This document shows positions 7,150 to 13,997 of a DNA stretch of 18,946 nucleotides, piece after piece. Made by a program: the position numbers and the translations under genes. Within the stretch, counting starts at the first letter, position 1, and each line of letters starts with the position of its first letter. Under the pieces are notes generated by a model, which worked only from the letters and a program-made list of their open reading frames with translations, was not told the DNA's origin and did no database searches. The stretch is from JAZNLR01 sp045579195. GTDB taxonomy: Bacteria > Bacillota > Clostridia > Christensenellales > CAMQZB01. The DNA lies in contig JAZNLR010000092.1 in assembly GCA_045579195.1 (NCBI GenBank), forward strand, positions 1-18,946, given 5' to 3'.

Positions 7150-8217
7150 GTGAGCAGTATTTTTAGACATTCGAAATTGACGTTTTCCTCTTGCGATGCA
7201 TACCTCATCGTTTCGGACGCAAACCGCCTGTACTTCACGGGGTTTGAAAGTTCGTTCGGTGTTATGGTCGCAACGAAAGAAAAGTCCTTTTACTTAACAG
7301 ACTCTCGGTATATCGAGGTTGCCAATCTGCACTTTGCAGAGAGTGGGATCGAGGTTGTTGAAACCACGTACGCAAAGGTGTTTGACGTTGTCCGCGAAAT
7401 TTTGAGTGGCGCAAATGCAACGACGGTCGGCTTTGAAGATGCATTCCTCTCGGTTGCAGACTTTGAGGTCTATCAAGCGACCATTGGCGGAACGTTTGTT
7501 CCTGTCAGCAAAGAGCTTGTCCTTCTCCGCGCCATTAAGGATGCAGATGAGATCAAGGCAATTGCAGAGGCAGCTCAGATCACGGACAAAGCGTTTTCAA
7601 AGCTCCTTCCCGAAATCAAAGTGGGCATGACCGAAAAACAGATCATGGCACGCTTGAATTACCATATGCTGATGTGCGGGGCGGACGGAATGGCATTTGA
7701 CACCATCGTTGCATCCGGTCCGAACTCTTCGAAGCCGCACGCTGTTCCTTCCGATCGTCCCATTCAGAACGGAGATCTTCTGTTGTTTGACTTCGGCGCA
7801 AAGAAGAATGGGTATTGTTCGGATATGACGCGAACGGTTGCTGTCGGACAGATCTCTCCTGAGCTCAAAAAGCTCTATAAGCAGGTCAAGACCGCGCAGG
7901 AGCTTGCGTTGAAGGCATATGAAAGCGGCATCACCGGGCATCAAGGCGATGCAATCGCAAGAGAGTTTTTCACGGCAAATGGAGTGGGTGAACTCTTTGT
8001 GCATTCGCTGGGTCATGGTGTTGGCGTGGAAATCCACGAAACCCCGAGGCTTGCAAAGGGTGTGACGGACGTTCTTGAAGAGAACATGGTCGTCACCTGC
8101 GAACCGGGACTGTATATCCCGAACGTCGGCGGAATTCGCATTGAAGACACCGTCGTCATTAAGAAAGGTGGAATCGTCAACTTGACGGGTTCTAAGAAAG
8201 ATTTCATTAAACTGTAA
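7150..8217 (+). CDS. pepP: Xaa-Pro aminopeptidase (M24B family, YqhT-like)
   Basis: A 355-residue M24B metallopeptidase that removes N-terminal residues before proline. It has an N-terminal creatinase-like domain (about 1-120) and a pita-bread catalytic domain. All five metal ligands are visible, numbering from GTG 7150: D214 (FDFG), D225 (SDMTR), H289 (GHGVG), E318 (CEPG) and E332 (RIED); H296 of the EIHE block is also kept. The start is uncertain: GTG 7150 lies inside the only good ribosome binding sequence, GAGGTGA (7147-7153), so translation may instead begin at a rare ATT at 7159, or the mRNA may be leaderless. Its location directly before efp matches yqhT (papA) in B. subtilis. A cytoplasmic role in dipeptide recycling is inferred. 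Confidence 0.93.
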   Translation: MSSIFRHSKLTFSSCDAYLIVSDANRLYFTGFESSFGVMVATKEKSFYLTDSRYIEVANLHFAESGIEVVETTYAKVFDVVREILSGANATTVGFEDAFLSVADFEVYQATIGGTFVPVSKELVLLRAIKDADEIKAIAEAAQITDKAFSKLLPEIKVGMTEKQIMARLNYHMLMCGADGMAFDTIVASGPNSSKPHAVPSDRPIQNGDLLLFDFGAKKNGYCSDMTRTVAVGQISPELKKLYKQVKTAQELALKAYESGITGHQGDAIAREFFTANGVGELFVHSLGHGVGVEIHETPRLAKGVTDVLEENMVVTCEPGLYIPNVGGIRIEDTVVIKKGGIVNLTGSKKDFIKL

Positions 8218-8265
8218 AAATTTGGGCGTCGGGGCATAAGCTTTGCGTCTTTTGGAGGTAAAAAT

Positions 8266-8826
8266 ATGATTTTAGCAGGAGATTTTAGAAAGGGTATTAC
8301 GTTCATTTTCGAAGGCACGGTCTACGTGATCGTTGACTTCCAGCACGTTAAGCCGGGTAAGGGTGCGGCGTTCGTTCGTACCAAAATCAAAAACGTTATC
8401 GACGGAAGCGTTCTTGAAAAAACGTTCAACCCGAGTGAGAAGTATGAGCTGGCTCACATCGAAACCAAGAAGATGGAGTACTTGTACTGCGATGGCGAGC
8501 TGTACTACTTTATGGACGTTGAGAACTATGACCAGGTTCCCCTCAACAAGTCCCAGGTCGAGGATGCTCTCCTTTATGTGAAGGAGAATGACGTTGTCAC
8601 CGTGAAGTTCTTCCGTGGCGCTGCATTCAGCGTTGAGCCGGACAACTTTGTCACGTTGAAGGTTGTTCAGTCCGAGCCGGGCGTTAAGGGCAACACCGCA
8701 ACCAATGCAACGAAGTCTGCAACGCTTGAGACTGGAGCTGTCATCCAGGTTCCGATGTTCGTCAACGAAGGCGAGACCATCCGCGTTGATACCAGAACCG
8801 GTGAGTACATGGAGCGTGTGAAATAA
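8266..8826 (+). CDS. efp: Elongation factor P
   Basis: A 186-residue EF-P, the tRNA-shaped factor that rescues ribosomes stalled on polyproline. The three beta-barrel domains are complete. The loop that reaches the peptidyl-transferase centre reads KPGKGAAF, placing the modifiable lysine at K32, as in B. subtilis (which carries 5-aminopentanol at this position). The C-terminal VDTRTGEYMERVK block is typical. GGAGG at 8254-8258 lies before ATG 8266. No gene for a lysine-modifying enzyme (EpmA/EpmB or YmfI type) lies in this window. A strong terminator follows directly. Confidence 0.98.
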   Translation: MILAGDFRKGITFIFEGTVYVIVDFQHVKPGKGAAFVRTKIKNVIDGSVLEKTFNPSEKYELAHIETKKMEYLYCDGELYYFMDVENYDQVPLNKSQVEDALLYVKENDVVTVKFFRGAAFSVEPDNFVTLKVVQSEPGVKGNTATNATKSATLETGAVIQVPMFVNEGETIRVDTRTGEYMERVK

Positions 8827-8843
8827 GAGCAATCAAAGAAAGA

Positions 8844-8873
8844 ACAGCCGTGAGCAATCACGGCTGTTTTTTT
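8844..8873 (+). terminator. Rho-independent terminator after efp
   Basis: A perfect 10-bp stem (ACAGCCGTGA at 8844-8853 and TCACGGCTGT at 8858-8867) closed by a GCAA tetraloop and followed by a run of T to 8873. It closes the aminopeptidase-efp unit and insulates the sporulation operon from it. Confidence 0.95.
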
Positions 8874-8883
8874 ATGCGAAAAA

Positions 8884-8912
8884 GCATATTCCAAAAGGAC
8901 AGGTCATAGGTT
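8884..8912 (+). promoter_or_regulatory. Sigma-E-type promoter of the spoIIIA operon
   Basis: GCATATT (8884-8890) fits the sigma-E -35 consensus KMATATT at every position. After 14 bases, CATAGGTT (8905-8912) fits the -10 consensus CATACAnT at five of seven defined positions. Spacing is the normal 14. Expected transcription start is near 8920, about 16 bases before the spoIIIAA ATG. The same element also partly fits the related sigma-K -10 form. In B. subtilis spoIIIA is transcribed by sigma-E in the mother cell, so the assignment agrees with known biology. Confidence 0.75.
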
Positions 8913-8935
8913 AGAGTAAAAAAAAGGACAAGGAT

Positions 8936-9805
8936 ATGCTCGAAAAGATCTTGCCAAAGAAAGTTCTCGCAGGTCTCAAAAATGTGGGAGAAGAAAGGGT
9001 TGAGGAAATCCGATTGCGTGCAGGTGGAAAGGCCGTTGTCCTCACGCATGGGAAACGCGCATTTCTTTCGGAAATGGGTTTGAGTGAGGCGGAAAATACT
9101 GCTCTCATGGTTTCGAAAGAGGAGTTGGATGAGCTGATTTTCCGTGCGTGTGACGGGTGCTTTTATGCCTTTGAAGAGTTTGTCAAAAACGGTTTTTTGC
9201 CTGTAGAAGGTGGAATCCGAATCGGACTTTGCGGAACGGGAGTGTGTGAAGGAAAGCGCGTGAAGACCATTCGTGATGTCACGTCTGTGAATATTCGCAT
9301 CCCGCATCGTGCGGCCGAGGCGGCAAAAACGGTCGCAAAGTTGATTCTCAATCCGCTTTCCAGCGTTTTGATCGTATCGCCGCCGGGCGGTGGAAAGACA
9401 ACGCTTTTGAGGGAGCTTATATTTTGTCTTCCACATCTTTGTAACGCTCTTGTTGCGGACGAGAGGATGGAGCTGTGTTCAAACGGCGCATTTTCCATGT
9501 ATCAGGCAGATGTCTTTTCGGGGACGGGAAAGAGTTTTGTCTTTGACGTTGCGATTCGAACGATGAACCCTGACGTGATCATCACAGACGAGCTTGCGCC
9601 TGAGGATTTTTCTAATGCAAAACGAGTGATGGAAAGCGGTGTGAAGCTTTTTGCAAGTTGGCACGCGCGCTCCATTGCTGAAGTGAAAGAAAACGTCGCT
9701 GCTTTGGAGTGTGGATTTGATTTTTTCGTTCATCTCTCAACGCGCCATGGGGCAGGGACACTGGAGGGGATTTACGACAATGGTTTTCGGAGGCTGGATG
9801 TATGA
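8936..9805 (+). CDS. spoIIIAA: Stage III sporulation ATPase SpoIIIAA
   Basis: A 289-residue AAA-type ATPase related to type II/IV secretion ATPases. It is thought to power or gate the SpoIIIA-SpoIIQ channel from the mother-cell cytoplasm. The Walker A motif is PPGGGKTT (149-156) and the Walker B segment is DVIITDEL (213-220); VADERMEL (173-180) lies between them. The N-terminal part contains the family block EGGIRIGLCGTGV (91-103). There is no signal peptide or membrane segment. It starts at ATG 8936 after AAGGA (8924-8928). The last four bases overlap spoIIIAB in an ATGA. Confidence 0.95.
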   Translation: MLEKILPKKVLAGLKNVGEERVEEIRLRAGGKAVVLTHGKRAFLSEMGLSEAENTALMVSKEELDELIFRACDGCFYAFEEFVKNGFLPVEGGIRIGLCGTGVCEGKRVKTIRDVTSVNIRIPHRAAEAAKTVAKLILNPLSSVLIVSPPGGGKTTLLRELIFCLPHLCNALVADERMELCSNGAFSMYQADVFSGTGKSFVFDVAIRTMNPDVIITDELAPEDFSNAKRVMESGVKLFASWHARSIAEVKENVAALECGFDFFVHLSTRHGAGTLEGIYDNGFRRLDV

Positions 9806-10290
9806 GCGTTTTAATGGGGGTTCTCTGTGTGCTTGCGTTCACGTTTGTTGGAATTGGCATCTCTTCGCGGCTTTCTGCGCACGTTCAACTCTGTAAGGGC
9901 GGAATTCAGCTTTGCGAAGCGATGGAGCGTGAACTTCATTTTTCAAAACGAAGCTTTCAGGATGTTCTTCTCCGAGAGGTGTCGTATGATCCGGTAAAGA
10001 TTTCTCTTGAACACTTTTTTGCGCTCAGGCCGGAAGAGCGAACGGAAGTGCGCGTTCGGGAATGCTGTGCAAACCTTTGTGCTTCGGAAGAGGAATGTGC
10101 GCTTTTGATCCGCTTTTTCTTGGGGCTTGGACGGTCGGATTCGGCCGCACAGCTGCTCTTTCTCGCCGAGATGAAGGAGGAGTTTCGCGTGCTTTTTGAA
10201 CGAGCAGAAGGGAAAAGAGCGAGATATGCACCGCTTTGTGTTCGCCTTGGCTTTTTGGTGGGAAGCGGTGCTATGGTTTTGTTGATTTGA
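9802..10290 (+). CDS. spoIIIAB: Stage III sporulation protein SpoIIIAB
   Basis: A 162-residue membrane protein of the SpoIIIAB family. It has a hydrophobic segment at about 3-23, a long mainly helical cytoplasmic part with Glu/Arg-rich heptad-like stretches, and a C-terminal hydrophobic end (RLGFLVGSGAMVLLI). The family resembles type II secretion GspF-like proteins and is thought to dock the SpoIIIAA ATPase at the membrane. Sequence identity in this family is low, so the call rests on size, topology and place in the operon as well as the C-terminal block. The start overlaps the spoIIIAA stop by four bases. Confidence 0.92.
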   Translation: MSVLMGVLCVLAFTFVGIGISSRLSAHVQLCKGGIQLCEAMERELHFSKRSFQDVLLREVSYDPVKISLEHFFALRPEERTEVRVRECCANLCASEEECALLIRFFLGLGRSDSAAQLLFLAEMKEEFRVLFERAEGKRARYAPLCVRLGFLVGSGAMVLLI

Positions 10291-10304
10291 GAGGATAAGA
10301 CCGG

Positions 10305-10514
10305 GTGGATATTAACGTCATATTCAAAATTGCAGCAATTGGAATCTTGACGGCGGTTATCGCGCAGGTGCTGAAAAAGGCAGATCGGGACGATATCGCA
10401 ACGCTGTGCACGCTTGCAGGACTCGTCATCGTTCTGACGATGGTCGTTCAGATGATCGTAGAGCTGTTCGATTTGATCCGCGTCATCTTCACGTTCGCCA
10501 GAGGAGGAATATGA
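10305..10514 (+). CDS. spoIIIAC: Stage III sporulation protein SpoIIIAC
   Basis: A 69-residue protein with two transmembrane helices (about 5-22 and 32-62) joined by a short KKADRDD loop, the normal size and form of SpoIIIAC. It is a small integral membrane part of the mother-cell channel complex. GTG 10305 follows GAGGA (10291-10295). The stop overlaps the spoIIIAD ATG by four bases. Confidence 0.94.
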   Translation: MDINVIFKIAAIGILTAVIAQVLKKADRDDIATLCTLAGLVIVLTMVVQMIVELFDLIRVIFTFARGGI

Positions 10515-10894
10515 ACTTTCTCGAATTTGCGGCAATCGGGATTGTCTGTGCGCTTCTCATTGTCACACTTAAGAAGAACGCACCGGAAATTGCCTTGGTT
10601 GCAAGCATTGGAGCAGGTGTTTTACTTCTCGTTCTCGTCTTTGATTATGTGGAAGACAGCTTTCAGATCTTTCGAAATATCGTTGAAAAGACCAATTTAG
10701 ACATTTCCCTTTTGAAGGCTGTCATAAAGATTGTTGCCATTGGGTATGTCGCTGAATTTGCAAATGGAATTTGCGTGGATGCAGGGGTGAAGTCTGTGGG
10801 GGATAAAGTCCTCTTTGGAGGAAAGGTGGTGATTTTATGGCTGGCGCTTCCAATTTTGACAAGACTCGTGAACCTCATTGCAGGAATGCTTTGA
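10511..10894 (+). CDS. spoIIIAD: Stage III sporulation protein SpoIIIAD
   Basis: A 127-residue integral membrane protein with three or four hydrophobic segments and a conserved end (KVVILWLALPILTRLVNLIAGM). It is homologous to SpoIIIAC over its middle part and belongs to the same membrane complex. ATG 10511 is preceded by AGGAGGAAT. The same frame stays open further upstream, but that part is a shadow of spoIIIAC and is left out. The end of the gene overlaps the start of spoIIIAE by 4 or 58 bases, depending on which spoIIIAE start is used. Confidence 0.94.
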   Translation: MNFLEFAAIGIVCALLIVTLKKNAPEIALVASIGAGVLLLVLVFDYVEDSFQIFRNIVEKTNLDISLLKAVIKIVAIGYVAEFANGICVDAGVKSVGDKVLFGGKVVILWLALPILTRLVNLIAGML

Positions 10895-12069
10895 GTTTTC
10901 GCGTTCTCTTTGTGGTGTTTGTCCTCTTGCTCACGGTGAGTGTTCCTTCCGCGGCGTTTGCAGATGATGCGAAGGAAAAGATTTTTGACGGTGTGGAAGA
11001 TCAGCTCTCCCGATTGGACCTCTCCGCCTTTGATCAATTCTTGAGCGAGCTTGACAGCGAAACGTACGCTATCTTTGACGCCCCTTCGTTTGCGGACAAG
11101 GTCCGCACGCTTCTGCGTGGGGAAGTTTTTCTTCCAAACGTGAGCTTTTTTCAGGGGATTGCAACTCTGCTTTTTTCGGGAGTTAAGAACCTTCTTCCGC
11201 TTTTTGTTTCCGTTGCGCTCACGGGAATCTTGAGTGGACTTTTGGGGAATGCGCGCTCCTCTTTTTCTTCAAAGACAACGGGGGAGCTCATCCACTTTGT
11301 CTGCTTTGCGGCAATCGTTTTGCTGATGACGGGAGCAATCCTCGAAGTGACGAAGTTGACGCGCGACTGTGTTTTGGGGATGCAAACGCAGATGTCTGCT
11401 ATCATGCCAATTTTGCTCACGTTGATGACGGCGCTTGGGACAACGGTCTCTGCGAATGTATATCGGCCGGCAGTTGCTCTGCTTGCAAACGGTGTTGCGA
11501 ACGTTCTGACAAACATCGTCGTCCCATTTTTCATTCTTGCGTGCGTTTTGACCGTCGTAGGAAGCCTTTCCACCTCCGTTCGCTTGGGAAAGCTTGCGAA
11601 CTTTTTCAAGAATACATCGATTTGGATCATGGGCGCTGCATTTACGGTCTTTATGGCGTTCCTCTCCATTCAGGGAATCACGGCTGTGACCGTTGACGGA
11701 ATCTCCGTCCGTGCCGCAAAATACGCCATCGGAAATAGCATTCCGCTTGTCGGTGGATACGTGAAAGACGGATTTGATCTCATTCTTGCAGGGAGTGTTC
11801 TTCTCAAAAATGCAATCGGCGTTTCCGGGCTGATATTGCTTGTTTTAAGCATTCTTTCGCCTCTTCTGCAAATCGTTGCATTTGCGATCGGATTGAAGCT
11901 CGTTGCAGCTTTGATCGAACCTATTTCAGACGTTCGAGTGAGTAACTTTTTGAGCGATCTTTCCAAAAACGTTTCGACGCTCATCTCCGTCATTATCGGA
12001 ACAGCGTTTTTATATTTTATTTTGCTGATGCTGGTCATTCTTTCATCAAACGGGATTTTTGGAGGGTAA
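10891..12069 (+). CDS. spoIIIAE: Stage III sporulation protein SpoIIIAE
   Basis: A 392-residue polytopic membrane protein, the largest of the SpoIIIA complex. From TTG 10891 the protein begins with a signal peptide (residues 1-24, a VVFVLLLTVSV core ending in AFA before DDA). A soluble stretch of about 85 residues follows, then about seven hydrophobic segments to the C-terminus. This is the family pattern, and close to the length in B. subtilis. The TTG overlaps the spoIIIAD stop as TTGA and has AGGAA at 10882-10886. An in-frame ATG at 10837 would add 18 residues ahead of the signal peptide and has an SD-like AAGGTGGTGAT before it; automatic gene finders may choose it. SpoIIIAE is thought to build the membrane channel or platform. 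Confidence 0.93.
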   Translation: MSFRVLFVVFVLLLTVSVPSAAFADDAKEKIFDGVEDQLSRLDLSAFDQFLSELDSETYAIFDAPSFADKVRTLLRGEVFLPNVSFFQGIATLLFSGVKNLLPLFVSVALTGILSGLLGNARSSFSSKTTGELIHFVCFAAIVLLMTGAILEVTKLTRDCVLGMQTQMSAIMPILLTLMTALGTTVSANVYRPAVALLANGVANVLTNIVVPFFILACVLTVVGSLSTSVRLGKLANFFKNTSIWIMGAAFTVFMAFLSIQGITAVTVDGISVRAAKYAIGNSIPLVGGYVKDGFDLILAGSVLLKNAIGVSGLILLVLSILSPLLQIVAFAIGLKLVAALIEPISDVRVSNFLSDLSKNVSTLISVIIGTAFLYFILLMLVILSSNGIFGG

Positions 12070-12070
12070 G

Positions 12071-12541
12071 ATGGAAGGGATCTCTTCATATGTTCTTGCG
12101 ATTGTCGGGTCAGTTTTGCTTTCTTTTGCAGTGGAGCTTGTTCTCCCGGAAGGACAGATGGCAAAGTACGCCCGAGGGGCAGTTGGATTCGTTACGGTGC
12201 TCATAGTTCTCTCTCCCGTTCCCAATCTTCTTTCGGGAGAATGGAAGCTTGAAAGCGTTCCATACGGTGAGATCGCAATTGACGAGCCTTTCTTACAATT
12301 CGTGGAGGACTTGCGCTTGGAGCAAGCTGAGGAAGCGTTGGAGGAAGTATTGCTTGAACAGGATATTGATGCAGACATTCGACTTTATGCGGAAAACGGG
12401 GAGGTTTTTGCAGTGGAATGCTATTTGAGGAATCCCGTCATAAATGGGGAGAAGGAGAATATATTAGTTAGCGAGGAAGCAAGGAAAGCTCTTGCAAAGG
12501 TATGTGAAATCGACGAGAGCAAGGTGATTGTGTATGGCTGA
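12071..12541 (+). CDS. spoIIIAF: Stage III sporulation protein SpoIIIAF
   Basis: A 156-residue protein with two N-terminal transmembrane helices (about 5-25 and 35-55). A soluble C-terminal domain follows, containing a Glu-rich helix (LRLEQAEEALEEVLLEQ) and a small beta-alpha domain of the ring-building type. ATG 12071 is chosen over TTG 12059 because GGAGGG (12061-12066) fits it and the gene then begins just after the spoIIIAE stop. It overlaps spoIIIAG by eight bases. The role is as a ring or scaffold part of the SpoIIIA complex. Confidence 0.92.
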   Translation: MEGISSYVLAIVGSVLLSFAVELVLPEGQMAKYARGAVGFVTVLIVLSPVPNLLSGEWKLESVPYGEIAIDEPFLQFVEDLRLEQAEEALEEVLLEQDIDADIRLYAENGEVFAVECYLRNPVINGEKENILVSEEARKALAKVCEIDESKVIVYG

Positions 12542-13043
12542 GAGAAAGAGCGAGCGGACGGGAAAGCCTGTTTTGAAATGGCTGAAAAACAAGGAGTTTC
12601 TCATCGCAGCTGTGCTGGGGGTTTGTGTTCTCGTGCTTTACTTTTCATCCTTTCTTCCAAAAAAAGAGAAGCAAGAAACAAGCGAGTCGCTGGAACAGCG
12701 CCTTTCGAGCATTCTTTCGGAGATTGATGGCGCAGGAAAAGTGGAGGTTTTCATCTCCTTTGAGGGAGAGACGCGCTTTGAATACGCCACAACGAAGGAC
12801 GTTCAGAGCAACACATCTTCATACGGCGACAAGGTAACGGAAGTTGTCAGCGAGAAGACGAGCATTGTTGTCGTTGGAGGAGCACCTGTCATCTTGCGTG
12901 AAATCAGCCCAAAGATCGTTGGTGTTGTTGTCGTCGCAGAAGGGGCGGGAAACGTGTTTGTAAAGTTGAATATTATGAAGGCAACGGCTGTTGCATTGGA
13001 CGTTGAGCCTTCTATAATAGAAGTGTTTGAAAAGAAACAATAA
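12534..13043 (+). CDS. spoIIIAG: Stage III sporulation protein SpoIIIAG
   Basis: A 169-residue protein with a short basic cytoplasmic tail, one transmembrane helix (about 22-42, LIAAVLGVCVLVLYFSSF) and a soluble domain in the intermembrane space. The domain follows the ring-building motif pattern: SSILSEIDGAGKVEVFISF, a Ser/Thr-rich insertion, then KIVGVVVVAEGAGNVFVKL and a last helix. In B. subtilis SpoIIIAG forms a 30-fold ring; the insertion there makes a vertical beta barrel. The protein is shorter than the 229 residues in B. subtilis. AAGGTGA (12521-12527) lies six bases before ATG 12534. Confidence 0.93.
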   Translation: MAERKSERTGKPVLKWLKNKEFLIAAVLGVCVLVLYFSSFLPKKEKQETSESLEQRLSSILSEIDGAGKVEVFISFEGETRFEYATTKDVQSNTSSYGDKVTEVVSEKTSIVVVGGAPVILREISPKIVGVVVVAEGAGNVFVKLNIMKATAVALDVEPSIIEVFEKKQ

Positions 13044-13069
13044 AAAGTTAGCAAATGGAGGTAAACACA

Positions 13070-13546
13070 ATGTTAACGAGAAAGAAGAAAGTTTTTGTTC
13101 TGGTTGGAATGGTTCTCTTGCTTGCTGCAACCGTCTATCTGAACGTCGCACTTGCCTCTCCGCAGGCGAATGGGGATGATGCGGTGAACACTGCGTCCTT
13201 CTTCCAGCAGTATCGCACGGAACGCGAAACAACCCGAAATCAAGAGGTGCTGTATCTTGATTCGATCATCGAGAACGAGGCGCTTGATCCTGAAACAGTG
13301 GAGACCGCTGCAAACCAGAAGCTCGCAATCACAGCGAATATGGAACTTGAGCTCACGTTGGAGAGCTTGATCAAGGCAAAGGGCTTTGAGGATGCCGCAG
13401 TCAGCATTGGAGCTTCCAGCAAAAATGTCAACGTCATCGTCAAGTCGGATGCTCTTGAGCAGGATGAGGTCGCAATGATCTATGATGCGATCTTGAGTGA
13501 AACGGACGTCTCTGCGGATATGATAAAAATCATTCCGATTGAATAA
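13070..13546 (+). CDS. spoIIIAH: Stage III sporulation protein SpoIIIAH
   Basis: A 158-residue protein with one N-terminal transmembrane helix (about 7-28), a charged helical linker and a C-terminal ring-building domain (from about 95: ESLIKAKGFEDAAVSI to the end). In B. subtilis SpoIIIAH reaches across the intermembrane space and binds forespore SpoIIQ through this domain, forming the feeding channel. ATG 13070 is preceded by GGAGGT (13057-13062); the ATG at 13055 overlaps that site and is unlikely. It is about 60 residues shorter than in B. subtilis, mostly in the linker. No terminator with a T-run follows; the next element is the dyad at 13574-13607. The spoIIQ gene is not in the window. 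Confidence 0.93.
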   Translation: MLTRKKKVFVLVGMVLLLAATVYLNVALASPQANGDDAVNTASFFQQYRTERETTRNQEVLYLDSIIENEALDPETVETAANQKLAITANMELELTLESLIKAKGFEDAAVSIGASSKNVNVIVKSDALEQDEVAMIYDAILSETDVSADMIKIIPIE

Positions 13547-13551
13547 AACAA

Positions 13552-13580
13552 TTGAATTTTTTACGCAAGTATGCTATACT
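13552..13580 (+). promoter_or_regulatory. Strong sigma-A-type promoter of the Asp23 gene
   Basis: TTGAAT (13552-13557) and TATACT (13575-13580) are separated by exactly 17 bases, with TG one base before the -10 box (extended -10). The expected transcription start is about 13587, giving a leader of some 35 bases. It gives the yqhY-nusB part vegetative expression independent of the sporulation operon upstream. Confidence 0.75.
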
Positions 13581-13607
13581 TGAGAAAACTAGATTTCTCA
13601 AGTATAG
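13566..13607. repeat. Nested perfect dyads over the -10 box: candidate operator
   Basis: A perfect inverted repeat has 14-base arms CTATACTTGAGAAA (13574-13587) and TTTCTCAAGTATAG (13594-13607), with a 6-base centre. Its left arm also pairs with CAAGTAT at 13566-13572, making a second, smaller dyad CAAGTAT-N3-ATACTTG (13566-13582) centred on the extended -10 element. There are thus three half-sites, the two direct copies being 33 bases apart. Because the left arm lies mostly upstream of the expected transcription start, a DNA operator is more likely than an mRNA hairpin. In a transcript reading through from spoIIIAH it would also fold as RNA, but there is no T-run after it. Confidence 0.7.
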
Positions 13608-13622
13608 AAGGAGAAACTTCGG

Positions 13623-13997
13623 ATGGAAAAAGACTATAAGTCAGGAAGTGGCGGAAAGGTAAATTACGGACGCGGAATTGTGCGCGACATCGTTCAGCTT
13701 GCAATTGCTGAGGTGGAGGGTGTTGCTCCGGTGCGCGGAGGAGATGAACGTGAAACGTGGAAGCAGAACTCCTCCAACTATAGTTCGAGAATCAGCATTG
13801 ATTTCGAGCCAGAGGGGTTATACGTTGATGTTGCACTCAGCGTTGCTTACGGATATTCCGTTCCCGAAGTTGCATATAAGGTACAGGAAAACGTGAAGCA
13901 CAGCGTTGAAACGATGACGGACTTCAGAATTAAGGACGTGAACGTGACCGTTGTCGACGTCGCGTTTGACAACGCAGGACCTGCCATTGAACAATAA
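13623..13997 (+). CDS. yqhY: Asp23/Gls24 family protein (YqhY-like)
   Basis: A 124-residue protein of the Asp23/Gls24 family. The first half has the family block from YGRGIVRDIVQLAIAEVEG to GVAPVRGG; the second has YVDVALSVAYGYSVPEVAYKVQENVKHSVE and a final beta strand (KDVNVTVVDVAF). In Staphylococcus Asp23 is a membrane-associated alkaline shock protein. In B. subtilis YqhY lies between accC and nusB and its loss is linked to acetyl-CoA carboxylase imbalance. Here the accB-accC pair is missing and the gene follows spoIIIAH directly. AAGGAG (13608-13613) precedes ATG 13623. The gene has its own strong promoter with an overlapping dyad, so it is probably regulated. Confidence 0.92.
   Translation: MEKDYKSGSGGKVNYGRGIVRDIVQLAIAEVEGVAPVRGGDERETWKQNSSNYSSRISIDFEPEGLYVDVALSVAYGYSVPEVAYKVQENVKHSVETMTDFRIKDVNVTVVDVAFDNAGPAIEQ

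Noticed and set aside
8218..8265. Short gap before efp checked for a promoter or riboswitch
   Set aside because: Only a ribosome binding site is clear. AAGCTT and GCGTC repeats do not form a convincing stem.
8272..8832. Minus-strand open frame covering nearly all of efp
   Set aside because: Its length follows that of efp and the product resembles nothing known to me. It is a shadow of a highly expressed gene with biased codons.
13607..13620. GAAG-N6-CTTC hairpin around the yqhY ribosome binding site
   Set aside because: Four base pairs are expected by chance and the SD itself would be in the loop.
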